NCBI GenBank assembly: GCA_947449315.1
Contig: CANFRC010000006.1
Location: 62,001 to 126,000, forward strand
DNA from: Bacteroidota bacterium
GTDB lineage: Bacteria; Bacteroidota; Bacteroidia; 2-12-FULL-35-15
Reading direction: 5' to 3'
Length of the DNA stretch: 64,000 nucleotides
The notes beneath the pieces were generated by a model. That model made no database searches, was not told the origin of the DNA, and worked only from the letters and a program-made list of their open reading frames with translations. Shown here piece after piece: positions 8,677 through 16,613 of the stretch; the stretch's first letter is position 1; every line of letters starts with the position of its first letter. The position numbers were made by a program, and so were the translations under genes.

Positions 8677-9228
8677 TTAGTTTCTGCACACAAAAACGAA
8701 TGCGGGAGGAATATTCATTGGTGTGAAATTTATATCCACATTTTTGAACGTGTTTTTGAGTTTTCTCAAAGCATTTAAGGAATATTGATATTGAATAAAT
8801 GTTCCTGTTGTTCCTAAAACTTTTTTTGCAACGGTTAAAATATTATTTACAATGCTGTTTGGTATCATTGCAAAAGGCAATGAGGAAACAATATAATCAA
8901 CTTGTTCAATATTGTTTTGAGTTAAATAGTCAATCAGATTTTCAGCAGAGTCGCTAATTATTTTTATTCTTGAATCATTTATTTCCTCAAGTTTATCGCA
9001 AAATTCTTTGTTGATCTCAAAAGCTAGTAGAATAGAATTCTGAGGCATTCGTTTTAAGAGTTCACGTGTGATTGTTCCTGTACCTGGGCCATATTCAACT
9101 ATACATTTTACCGATTGGAAGTCAATCGGGTCAACCATTTTTTTTACAAGATATTTTGAACTTGGAGCAACTGCACCAATGTTTTTACCTTGTTTTAAAA
9201 ATTCAGAAAAAAATTCTCGTTTACTCAC
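8677..9228 (-). CDS. Phospholipid N-methyltransferase-like SAM methyltransferase (PmtA/COG3963 type)
   Basis: A 183-residue SAM-dependent methyltransferase. The N-terminal pattern FFSEFLKQGKNIGAVAPSS followed by YLVKKM is typical of the PmtA/COG3963 group, which methylates phosphatidylethanolamine or related lipids; the SAM motif is VEYGPGTGTITRELL near residue 45, and VDYIVSSLPFAMIP near residue 110 corresponds to the substrate-side motif. The family also resembles rRNA adenine methyltransferases (KsgA-like), and the lipid substrate is inferred. It has no membrane segment but an amphipathic N-terminus could bind the membrane. It is single, with no co-directional neighbour nearby. Confidence 0.82.
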   Translation of the reverse strand: MSKREFFSEFLKQGKNIGAVAPSSKYLVKKMVDPIDFQSVKCIVEYGPGTGTITRELLKRMPQNSILLAFEINKEFCDKLEEINDSRIKIISDSAENLIDYLTQNNIEQVDYIVSSLPFAMIPNSIVNNILTVAKKVLGTTGTFIQYQYSLNALRKLKNTFKNVDINFTPMNIPPAFVFVCRN

Positions 9229-9501
9229 TCAGATTTGATTAGTTCTACAAATAAAACAATAAAAAACGGCAATTGGAAATTACTTTTGTGAATGAAGCCC
9301 TTTATTATTTTTTTTGCTTTCATTTATAACCTCTACATATGATTATTTCGGCCGTAGATGCATTACCCAATCAGCATACGATTGATTACTTAATTTTCGA
9401 TTTTTGTTTCTTTAGCAAAGAAAATTATGGTAATAGGATCAATTAGCAGTGCTAGTATAGAAATACCTAAAATAGTTTCCTGCTATTTTATTTTTTGATT
9501 A

Positions 9502-9990
9502 TTAAAATAGTGCAGTCTGCTTACCGAACAGAATGCTTTTTTCATGATTCAGCAACCAAACTTTTCTCCATAATCCACCACTGTATCCAACTAATTTTCC
9601 ACTACTACCAATCACTCTGTGGCAAGGAACAATAATGGATATGGGATTGCTACCATTGGCATTTCCAACTGCACGGCTGGCATCTGTATCACCTAATTTT
9701 TTCGAAATGTCGAGGTAAGAGTTTGTCTTTCCGAAAGGGATATCTAATAATTGAGTCCATACCTTTTTTTGAAAATCGGAACCTGGAGGATTTAATTTTA
9801 ATCCGAATTCTTTTCGGATCCCCATAAAATATTCATCCAATTGATATATGCATTCTTTTAGTGTTGGATGAATTTTTTTTTCTTGGTTCGGTTGTTCTTC
9901 CAAAAAATACACGGTAGCAATTCCTTCTTCATTGCCAGTCACTTCAATGATTCCTATAGGGGAGGAGTAATATGCTGTATACAATTCCAT
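9502..9990 (-). CDS. ogt: Methylated-DNA-[protein]-cysteine S-methyltransferase
   Basis: A suicide DNA-repair protein that takes alkyl groups from O6-alkylguanine onto its own cysteine. At 162 residues it has the usual Ogt length. The active-site motif is IVPCHRVIG with the acceptor Cys123; the preceding ASRAVGNANGSNP segment is the conserved DNA-binding helix and Asn hinge, and SYLDISKKLGD is the upstream helix. It lies 46 bases downstream of fadE on the same strand, separated by a hairpin, so it may or may not share the fad transcript. Confidence 0.95.
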   Translation of the reverse strand: MELYTAYYSSPIGIIEVTGNEEGIATVYFLEEQPNQEKKIHPTLKECIYQLDEYFMGIRKEFGLKLNPPGSDFQKKVWTQLLDIPFGKTNSYLDISKKLGDTDASRAVGNANGSNPISIIVPCHRVIGSSGKLVGYSGGLWRKVWLLNHEKSILFGKQTALF

Positions 9991-10000
9991 TTAAATAGTT

Positions 10001-10022
10001 CCTCTCCTTTTTCAAGGAGAGG
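10001..10022. repeat. Perfect 9-bp hairpin, REP-like intergenic palindrome
   Basis: CCTCTCCTT (10001-10009) and AAGGAGAGG (10014-10022) are exact complements around a 4-base loop, followed by GAATTTAGAATGAGGT. Neither side has a good T-run, so it is not a classic terminator. Its G/C-containing palindrome in an AT-rich gap and its flanking sequence resemble the short repeated palindromes scattered between genes in many Bacteroidota. Confidence 0.5.
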
Positions 10023-10036
10023 AATTTAGAATGAGG

Positions 10037-11812
10037 TTAAAAACAATATTTATTTTCTGCGATTAGTTTTTCTGAAATAGTTCTTCTGGCTGCAGTGGTA
10101 TTTATTGGATCCACTTTGGTAAATCGTTTTAAACCAACCAGCATTACCCTTTGTTCATCGCCTTCAGAATAGCTATTGATAGCTTCTTTCCCAGATTTAT
10201 GTATCTTGTCGGATGCGTCGTTCAGATACACTCGCATGATATCCAATTGTGCTTTACATGCATCTTCTCCTTTTAAAGCAACAAGCTTTTCAACTCTTAA
10301 TTGGAGTGATTCAGCCACATATGTTTCAATAATCATATCAGCTATGTTCATCAATACTTCTTGCTCCTTGGCAAGTTGTTGCATTAGTTTTTGAACAGCA
10401 GACCCTGCAACCATTAATACTGCTTTTTTGAAATTAGCAATGTATTTCTTTTCTTCTGAGAACAATGTTTTTTCTGTTGAACTCATCTCCGGAATCCCCA
10501 TTAATTCAGCTGCAACTTTTTGCGCAGGTCCCATCAAATCTAATTCGCCTTTCATAGCACGTTTTAGCATCATATCCACTGTTAACATTCTGTTGATCTC
10601 ATTTGTTCCTTCAAAAATTCTGTTTATGCGGGCATCGCGATAAGCTCTGTCCATAGGTGCTTCAGCACTGTATCCCATTCCGCCATAAATCTGAACTCCT
10701 TCATCAACGACATAGTCTAAAACTTCAGATCCATGTACTTTCACGATAGCAGCCTCCACAGCAAATTGTTCTACCCCTTTCAGCTTCGCTTTCGCTTCAT
10801 CCATACCTCCCGCGATTAATGCTTTAGTGGCATCTTCAATATTTTGACTCGCTCTGTAAATAGCAGATTCACTGGCATAAATTAAAATAGCTTGCTCGGC
10901 TAATTTGTATCGTATAGCCCCATATTTGGAAATTGATCTTCCGAATTGCTGGCGCTCATTCGCATATTGAATGGATTTTGTATTAGTTACTTTTGATCCA
11001 CCAATAGCAGCACCAGCCAATTTTATGCGGCCAAGGTTTAAAATATTTACTGCTATTTTAAATCCATTTTGTCTGTCGGATAATAAATTTTCTACTGGAA
11101 CTTTACAATCATTAAAAAATACTTGACGAGTTGAACTTCCTTTGATTCCCATTTTATGTTCTTCAGGATTCAGGGATATTCCACCGAATGATTTTTCAAC
11201 GATGAAGGCGCTTAAATTGTCATCATTGTCGATCTTAGCAAATACGGTATAAATGTCAGCAAATCCACCATTTGTGATCCACATTTTTTGTCCGTTCAAG
11301 AGATAATGTTTTCCGTCTGGTGTTAATACAGCTTTTGTTTTTCCTGAATTGGCATCTGATCCAGAACTAGGTTCCGTCAAGCAATAAGCAGCTTTCCATT
11401 CGCCACTTGCTAATTTCGGAATGTATTTCTTTTTTTGTTCGGCATTACCATAATAAAGAATAGGCAGTGTTCCAATTCCTGTATGAGCAGATATTGCAAC
11501 AGCAAACGAATGTCCTGCACCCAATATTTCTGTTGCTAACATAGAGGTGGTAAAATCTTTTCCAAATCCACCATATTCTTCAGGAACGGAGATACCTAAT
11601 AAACCCAATTCTCCTGCTTTGTTTAGCAGTTCAGGCATTAATCCTTCTTCTTGTGTATCGATACGATCCAGTTTATCCCAAACATTTGCTGCTAAAAAAT
11701 CATGGCAAGATTGAGCGATCATCTGCTGTTCTTCGTTCCATTCTTCAGGAATAAAAATATCTTTTGCTTCGGTTTCTTTAATGAGGAATTCTCCTCCTTT
11801 AGTTGATGACAT
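10037..11812 (-). CDS. fadE: Acyl-CoA dehydrogenase (FadE type)
   Basis: The FAD-dependent first step of fatty-acid beta-oxidation: acyl-CoA to trans-2-enoyl-CoA in the cytoplasm. At 591 residues it is the long, VLCAD/FadE-like form, with the usual dehydrogenase fold in about 30-410 and a C-terminal extension of about 180 residues. Seen are YCLTEPSSGSDANSG (FAD/substrate loop), WITNGGFADIY, QQFGRSISKYGAI, and the catalytic base Glu401 in RIFEGTNEINRM. It is the last gene of the marR-fadN-fadA-fadE operon, 31 bases after fadA. Bacillus subtilis has the same fadN-fadA-fadE order. Confidence 0.95.
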   Translation of the reverse strand: MSSTKGGEFLIKETEAKDIFIPEEWNEEQQMIAQSCHDFLAANVWDKLDRIDTQEEGLMPELLNKAGELGLLGISVPEEYGGFGKDFTTSMLATEILGAGHSFAVAISAHTGIGTLPILYYGNAEQKKKYIPKLASGEWKAAYCLTEPSSGSDANSGKTKAVLTPDGKHYLLNGQKMWITNGGFADIYTVFAKIDNDDNLSAFIVEKSFGGISLNPEEHKMGIKGSSTRQVFFNDCKVPVENLLSDRQNGFKIAVNILNLGRIKLAGAAIGGSKVTNTKSIQYANERQQFGRSISKYGAIRYKLAEQAILIYASESAIYRASQNIEDATKALIAGGMDEAKAKLKGVEQFAVEAAIVKVHGSEVLDYVVDEGVQIYGGMGYSAEAPMDRAYRDARINRIFEGTNEINRMLTVDMMLKRAMKGELDLMGPAQKVAAELMGIPEMSSTEKTLFSEEKKYIANFKKAVLMVAGSAVQKLMQQLAKEQEVLMNIADMIIETYVAESLQLRVEKLVALKGEDACKAQLDIMRVYLNDASDKIHKSGKEAINSYSEGDEQRVMLVGLKRFTKVDPINTTAARRTISEKLIAENKYCF

Positions 11813-11843
11813 GGTTTTTATTATTTAGTATCAATTATTTAAT

Positions 11844-13019
11844 TTATAACATTTCGAATATGCCGGCAGCGCCTTGTCCTGTTCCAACACACATACTTAC
11901 AATTCCATATTTTTTGTTCTGTCGTTTTAGTTCTGAAAATAATTGCACAGATAATTTCGCTCCGGAACAACCCAAAGGATGTCCTAATGAAATTGCTCCG
12001 CCATTTACATTCACAATATCCTGATTGATATTTAATTCTCTGCAAACGGCTAAAGATTGAGAAGCAAACGCTTCGTTCAATTCAATCAAATCGATCTGAC
12101 CTAAACTCATTCCTGCTAATTTCAAAGCTTTGGGAATGGCTGCAACAGGACCAATTCCCATGATACGGGGAGGTACACCTGCAGTGGAGAAACTTACCAT
12201 TCTAGCAATAGGTTTTAAGTTATTTTCTTTTAGAAATTTTTCACTCACAACCATTACAAATGCCGCACCATCACTTGTTTGTGAAGAATTTCCTGCAGTT
12301 ACTGAACCTGTTGCATCAAATACAGGTTTTAATTTTGCCAAAGCCTCAAGTGTAGTATCTGCTCGAGGGCCTTCATCGGTATCAATTATAAAATCACGTG
12401 TTTTTTTCTTTTCGTTTTCATCCAGAAACGTTTCTGTGATCTTGATCGGTACGATCTCGCTTTTGAATTTTCCTTCTTTAATAGCAGCGATTGCTTTTTG
12501 ATGCGACTTAAATGCAAATGCATCCTGGTCTTCTCGACTTACGTTGTATTCATTTGCCACTGCTTCAGCAGTTAGTCCCATTCCCCAGTAATGATCAGGG
12601 TGAGCTAGGGCAACTCCAGCATGCGGAACAATTCTCCATCCTCCCATCGGAATTAAACTCATACTTTCTGCTCCTCCTGCTAGGATACAATCCGCCATAC
12701 CAGCGTGAATTTTTGCAGACGCAATTGCTATTGTTTCTAATCCCGATGCGCAATATCTGTTAACGGTCATGCCGGAAACTTTATCGGTATTGAATGCCAT
12801 CAACGAAATTAATCTCGCCATGTTCAATCCTTGTTCCGCTTCAGGCATTGCATTTCCAACAATTAAATCATCTACCTGTTCGTGACTTATAGCGGGCATT
12901 GACGCCATTAAATGTTTGATTACATCAGATGCTAGATCATCCGGCCGGGTGAATCGAAATCCCCCTTTTATTGCTTTACCTACAGCAGTTCTATAACCTG
13001 CAACTATATATGCATTCAT
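11844..13019 (-). CDS. fadA: Acetyl-CoA C-acyltransferase (3-ketoacyl-CoA thiolase)
   Basis: Cleaves 3-ketoacyl-CoA with CoA to acetyl-CoA and a shortened acyl-CoA. The 391 residues match the family length. The acylated cysteine is Cys90 in NRYCASGLETIA; NGGAISLGHPLGCSGAK carries the active-site histidine, and MCVGTGQGAAG near the end carries the second active cysteine. The start lies 3 bases after the fadN stop, so translation is probably coupled. A role in beta-oxidation rather than acetoacetyl-CoA synthesis is supported by its operon. Confidence 0.96.
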   Translation of the reverse strand: MNAYIVAGYRTAVGKAIKGGFRFTRPDDLASDVIKHLMASMPAISHEQVDDLIVGNAMPEAEQGLNMARLISLMAFNTDKVSGMTVNRYCASGLETIAIASAKIHAGMADCILAGGAESMSLIPMGGWRIVPHAGVALAHPDHYWGMGLTAEAVANEYNVSREDQDAFAFKSHQKAIAAIKEGKFKSEIVPIKITETFLDENEKKKTRDFIIDTDEGPRADTTLEALAKLKPVFDATGSVTAGNSSQTSDGAAFVMVVSEKFLKENNLKPIARMVSFSTAGVPPRIMGIGPVAAIPKALKLAGMSLGQIDLIELNEAFASQSLAVCRELNINQDIVNVNGGAISLGHPLGCSGAKLSVQLFSELKRQNKKYGIVSMCVGTGQGAAGIFEML

Positions 13020-13022
13020 ATT

Positions 13023-15398
13023 TTAGTTTCTTAAAATTTTACCACCAGTAATTATCGACTGTAATCTTTCCAATGTTTTTTTCTCTCCACACAAACTTAA
13101 AAAGGCTTCACGTTCTAAGTCTAATAAGTATTGTTCACTTACCAATGTAGGCGCAGATAAATCACCACCACATAAAACGTAAGCTAATTTTTGAGAAATT
13201 TTCACATCGTGTTCGCTGATATAATGTCCCGACATCATTGAATTGGCTCCTAAATATGCTAATCCCAAGGCTTGTTTACCAAGTACGCGTATGTCTTTTC
13301 TTTTGGCAGGTTGTGTATAACCTTGTTCTGCTAATTCAATGCAATTTGCTTTTGCTTCTGTTATCAAACGATTGCGGGATACTACAACAATATCTTTCCC
13401 TTTTCTTAAATATCCCAAATCAAATGCTTCATATGCCGATGTAGCCACTTTCGCTTGTCCGATGGTTAAGAAACGATCGCGAAAATTATTTAATTCAATA
13501 TCACCTTCTTGTAACTCATCCGATAAACGGACAGCAAATTCTTTAGTTCCGCCACCACCAGGAATCAATCCGACACCAAATTCAACCAATCCCATATACG
13601 TTTCAGCATGGGCAACCACTCTATCTGAATGCATACTCATTTCACATGCGCCACCAAGTGCCATGTTATGAGGTGCTACAACAACAGGGATAGAAGAGTA
13701 GCGGACACGCATCATTGTTTCCTGAAAAGTTTTTATAGCGAAATTTAATTCATCATACTCTTGTTCAACCGCCATCATAAAGATCATTCCGACATTGGCT
13801 CCTGCAGAAAAATTTGCCCCTTCATTTGAAATAACCAATCCTCTGAAATCTTTTTCTGCACGGGCAATTGAACTGTTTATACCTTCAATTACTTCTGCAC
13901 CGATAGAATTCATTTTGGTATTCCACTCTAAATTAACTATTCCATCTCCAATATCGGTAAGCGTTGCGCCACTATTTTTCCATACAGTTTTAGTTGCTCG
14001 TATCGTATCCAAAATGATAAATGATGCTGTTCCAGGAATTGTTTTGTACGATTTTGTTGGGATATCATAGTATTTACGATGACCATTTTCTACTTTGTAG
14101 AAGGAATGAGCTCCACTTGATAGCATATCATACACCCATTGCGCAGGCTTGTTTCCAGCAATTTCCATGGCTTTAACAGTGTCGGCAACTCCTAATGAAT
14201 CCCATGCTTCGAATGGCCCCAATTCCCATGCAAAACCAGCATTCATGGCCGCATCAATTTTGAAAAGCTCATCAGTAATTTCAGGAATACGGTTACTTAC
14301 ATAAGCAAATAGTCCATAAAAAGAAGTACGGTAAAATTCACCTGCTTTGTCTGTTCCTGCTAGAAGAACTTTCATGCGGTCGCGTAAATTGTCTATCGAT
14401 TTAGTAGCTTCCAGAGTTGCAAATTTTGCTTTTACGGAAGGCTTATATTCTAAAGATTTTAAATCAAGTGAATGAATTTCTGATTTGCCGCCAGCTCCTT
14501 TTACCTTCTTGAAAAAACCTTGCTCTGTTTTGCTTCCCAACCATTTATTTTCTACCATCTTTGAAACAAAGCCTGGAATTTTAAATGATAATATAGCTTC
14601 ATCATTCGGACATGTAGCTTCTACACCATTCGCAACATGAACGAGTGTGTCTAAACCAACAACATCGCATGTTCGGAAGGTAGCAGATTTAGGACGCCCT
14701 AAAACAGGTCCTGTTAATTTATCAACTTCATCAATGGTTAATCCCATTTTTTCGACTGTATGGAATAAGCTCATTATGCCAAAAACTCCAATTCTATTTG
14801 CGATGAAGGCAGGTGTGTCTTTACATAAGACTGTTGTCTTTCCTAAATACAATTCTCCATAGTGCATTAAAAAATCAATGACTTCAGGAGCTGTTTTTGA
14901 AGTAGGAATAATTTCTAATAATTTTAAATAACGTGGGGGATTAAAAAAGTGGGAACCGCAGAAATGTTTTTGGAAATCTTCGCTCCTACCTTCATTTATT
15001 AAATGGATAGGGATGCCCGAAGTGTTAGAAGTGATCAATGTTCCGGGTTTACGATGGAGTTCTACTTTTTCGAAGATCTGTTTTTTAATATCTAAACGTT
15101 CAATAACAACTTCAATGATCCAATCGCATGTGGCAATTTCTTCCATGTTATCATCAAAATTCCCAGTAATAATCCGTTTTGAAAATGTTTTACGATAAAT
15201 AGGTGAGGGGTTAGATTTTAATGCAAACGCCAATGCGTCATCTACTATTTTATTGCGGGACTTTTTATCAGCGGTAGCATCTTTTGGAACGATGTCTAGT
15301 AAAATGACTTCTACTCCAATGTTTGCAAAATGACAAGCGATACGGCTTCCCATAACTCCTGATCCAAGGACTGCAACTTTTTTAATTGTTCTATTCAT
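13023..15398 (-). CDS. fadN: 3-hydroxyacyl-CoA dehydrogenase / enoyl-CoA hydratase, FadN type
   Basis: A two-function beta-oxidation enzyme of 791 residues. The order is dehydrogenase first: the NAD site VAVLGSGVMGSRIACHFA (about 8-25), HFFNPPRYLKLLEIIP in the catalytic region, and the dehydrogenase C-domain to about 440. The hydratase/isomerase domain follows (about 470-700), with VAPHNMALGGACEM and VEFGVGLIPGGGGTKE carrying its oxyanion hole and catalytic glutamate. This order and length match B. subtilis FadN, not E. coli FadB, where the hydratase comes first. The start is 4 bases after the marR stop and the end 3 bases before fadA, so the three are tightly coupled. Confidence 0.95.
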   Translation of the reverse strand: MNRTIKKVAVLGSGVMGSRIACHFANIGVEVILLDIVPKDATADKKSRNKIVDDALAFALKSNPSPIYRKTFSKRIITGNFDDNMEEIATCDWIIEVVIERLDIKKQIFEKVELHRKPGTLITSNTSGIPIHLINEGRSEDFQKHFCGSHFFNPPRYLKLLEIIPTSKTAPEVIDFLMHYGELYLGKTTVLCKDTPAFIANRIGVFGIMSLFHTVEKMGLTIDEVDKLTGPVLGRPKSATFRTCDVVGLDTLVHVANGVEATCPNDEAILSFKIPGFVSKMVENKWLGSKTEQGFFKKVKGAGGKSEIHSLDLKSLEYKPSVKAKFATLEATKSIDNLRDRMKVLLAGTDKAGEFYRTSFYGLFAYVSNRIPEITDELFKIDAAMNAGFAWELGPFEAWDSLGVADTVKAMEIAGNKPAQWVYDMLSSGAHSFYKVENGHRKYYDIPTKSYKTIPGTASFIILDTIRATKTVWKNSGATLTDIGDGIVNLEWNTKMNSIGAEVIEGINSSIARAEKDFRGLVISNEGANFSAGANVGMIFMMAVEQEYDELNFAIKTFQETMMRVRYSSIPVVVAPHNMALGGACEMSMHSDRVVAHAETYMGLVEFGVGLIPGGGGTKEFAVRLSDELQEGDIELNNFRDRFLTIGQAKVATSAYEAFDLGYLRKGKDIVVVSRNRLITEAKANCIELAEQGYTQPAKRKDIRVLGKQALGLAYLGANSMMSGHYISEHDVKISQKLAYVLCGGDLSAPTLVSEQYLLDLEREAFLSLCGEKKTLERLQSIITGGKILRN

Positions 15399-15402
15399 GT
15401 TA

Positions 15403-15852
15403 CTAATTTTTGATCAATTTATTTCGTTCTTCAGCGAGTGATATAATATCATTAATTGTTTTAAGTAATTCTTCTATTCTGTTTTTTCCTATTTTATTTT
15501 CTACCTCAGCATTGAAATTACGGACAATTTTCTTTGCAAGCTCTTTATTTTCTTTCCCTTTTTGGGTTAATAGAATCTTCACTTTTCTTTTATCAGCCTT
15601 ATCGTTTTTTCTGATTATTAGTTTTTCATCTTCGAGTGTTTTTACGATCCTTGATAAAGAAGTTCCTTCCATGCCTAATTTAGGAGCAATATGGGAAGCG
15701 TATGCACCTTCATCGCTATCAATGTTCAGTAAAAAGTGTCCGATTGCAATGCTTCCTCCGTATTTTGTAGCCTCAGCATTGTACATACGGCTAATGATCT
15801 GCCAGGCAGATTTTATTTTTGAATCAACGGTTTCGGTCTGTTTCTTTGACAT
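15403..15852 (-). CDS. MarR-family regulator, likely local regulator of the fad operon
   Basis: A 149-residue winged-helix dimer. LGMEGTSLSRIVKTLEDE (about 60-77) is the recognition-helix region and IIRKNDKADKRKVKILLTQK the wing, both classic for MarR. It is the first gene of the fatty-acid degradation operon. The start at 15852 follows a perfect -7 box at 15859-15866 by six bases, so the mRNA is probably leaderless or nearly so. A 20-base perfect inverted repeat covers the -33 element, the expected layout for an autorepressor. Acyl-CoA or a fatty acid as ligand is inferred from the operon only. Confidence 0.9.
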   Translation of the reverse strand: MSKKQTETVDSKIKSAWQIISRMYNAEATKYGGSIAIGHFLLNIDSDEGAYASHIAPKLGMEGTSLSRIVKTLEDEKLIIRKNDKADKRKVKILLTQKGKENKELAKKIVRNFNAEVENKIGKNRIEELLKTINDIISLAEERNKLIKN

Positions 15853-15858
15853 TGCCTA

Positions 15859-15898
15859 CAAATATAATGGAAAATGTAATATTATGCAAGCATAATAT
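15859..15898 (-). promoter_or_regulatory. Promoter and candidate operator of the marR-fadN-fadA-fadE operon
   Basis: On the minus strand TATATTTG (15866-15859) is a perfect -7 box and CTTG (15890-15887) sits 20 bases upstream as -33. A perfect inverted repeat, ATATTATGC-AA-GCATAATAT (15879-15898), covers the -33 element. Size and symmetry suit a MarR dimer. Repression by blocking the polymerase is inferred. Confidence 0.7.
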
Positions 15899-15971
15899 AT
15901 TTTTTTTGTTCTGCTGTCAAATGGAGGCTTTTTTTCTCACTAATGAAATGATATTCATCAACTTTCTTGTT

Positions 15972-15979
15972 TATATTTG
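15972..15979 (+). promoter_or_regulatory. -7 promoter box for the UPF0126 gene
   Basis: TATATTTG fits TAnnTTTG exactly and ends 19 bases before the ATG at 15999. No good TTTG element is seen at the proper distance upstream. Confidence 0.5.
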
Positions 15980-15998
15980 ACTTTTCAATAGATGATTT

Positions 15999-16613
15999 AT
16001 GCAGATACAATATGTTTTAGAGGTTTGTGGAACCGGCTTCTTTGCTATTTCAGGATCATTAGCAGCTAATGATAAAGCGCAGCCAGATTGGTTCGGTGCA
16101 AGTTTTATAGGCTTTATTACTTCTATTGGTGGTGGAAGTTTACGTGATATTTTGTTGGGTTGCTACCCTTTAGTTTGGGTTCACGATATAAATTTTATTT
16201 TCGCTGTTATCTTTGGTGTTATTCTTTCAAGTATCTTTTTTAAGATATTGATTCGGTTGAGAAGAACTTTTTTCCTATTCGATACCATTGGTATTGCAAT
16301 GTTTACGATAGTCGGAACGGAAAAAGCCATCAGTTTTGGCGTTCATCCTATGATAGCCGCTATTATGGGTATGTTTTCTGCAGTAATGGGAGGCGTGATT
16401 AGGGATGTGTTAACCAACGAGATCCCGATCATTTTTAAAAAGGAGATTTATGCTACGGCATGTCTTGCTGGCGCTATTTGTTATCTCCTCTTGGATCATT
16501 TCGGATTGGAACGCAATGTTAATTTTTTACTTTCAGCAGCGATCATTATTTCTATCCGAATAATTGCAGTGAAGAAAAATTTGAGTCTTCCAAAGTTTAT
16601 CAAAGGTGACTAG
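15999..16613 (+). CDS. UPF0126 / TRIC-like inner-membrane protein
   Basis: A 204-residue inner-membrane protein with seven probable helices, built as two similar halves of three helices each, as usual for the UPF0126 (YadS/YicG) family related to trimeric intracellular cation channels. The paired signatures are IGGGSLRDILLG in the first half and VMGGVIRDVLTNEIP in the second, with the conserved Gly-Gly-x-x-Arg-Asp pattern. Some members have been linked to glycine or cation transport; the substrate here is not evident. Its stop directly abuts that of the convergent TMTC-like gene. Confidence 0.88.
   Translation: MQIQYVLEVCGTGFFAISGSLAANDKAQPDWFGASFIGFITSIGGGSLRDILLGCYPLVWVHDINFIFAVIFGVILSSIFFKILIRLRRTFFLFDTIGIAMFTIVGTEKAISFGVHPMIAAIMGMFSAVMGGVIRDVLTNEIPIIFKKEIYATACLAGAICYLLLDHFGLERNVNFLLSAAIIISIRIIAVKKNLSLPKFIKGD

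Noticed and set aside
9390-9482. Leftward 31-codon frame with hydrophobic peptide (ILGISILALLIDPITIIFFA) in the gap before ogt
   Set aside because: No start codon, stop immediately upstream, and too short; chance in AT-rich DNA cannot be excluded.
12130-12501. 123-codon rightward frame inside fadA
   Set aside because: Antisense shadow of a well-conserved thiolase; no promoter or independent domain.
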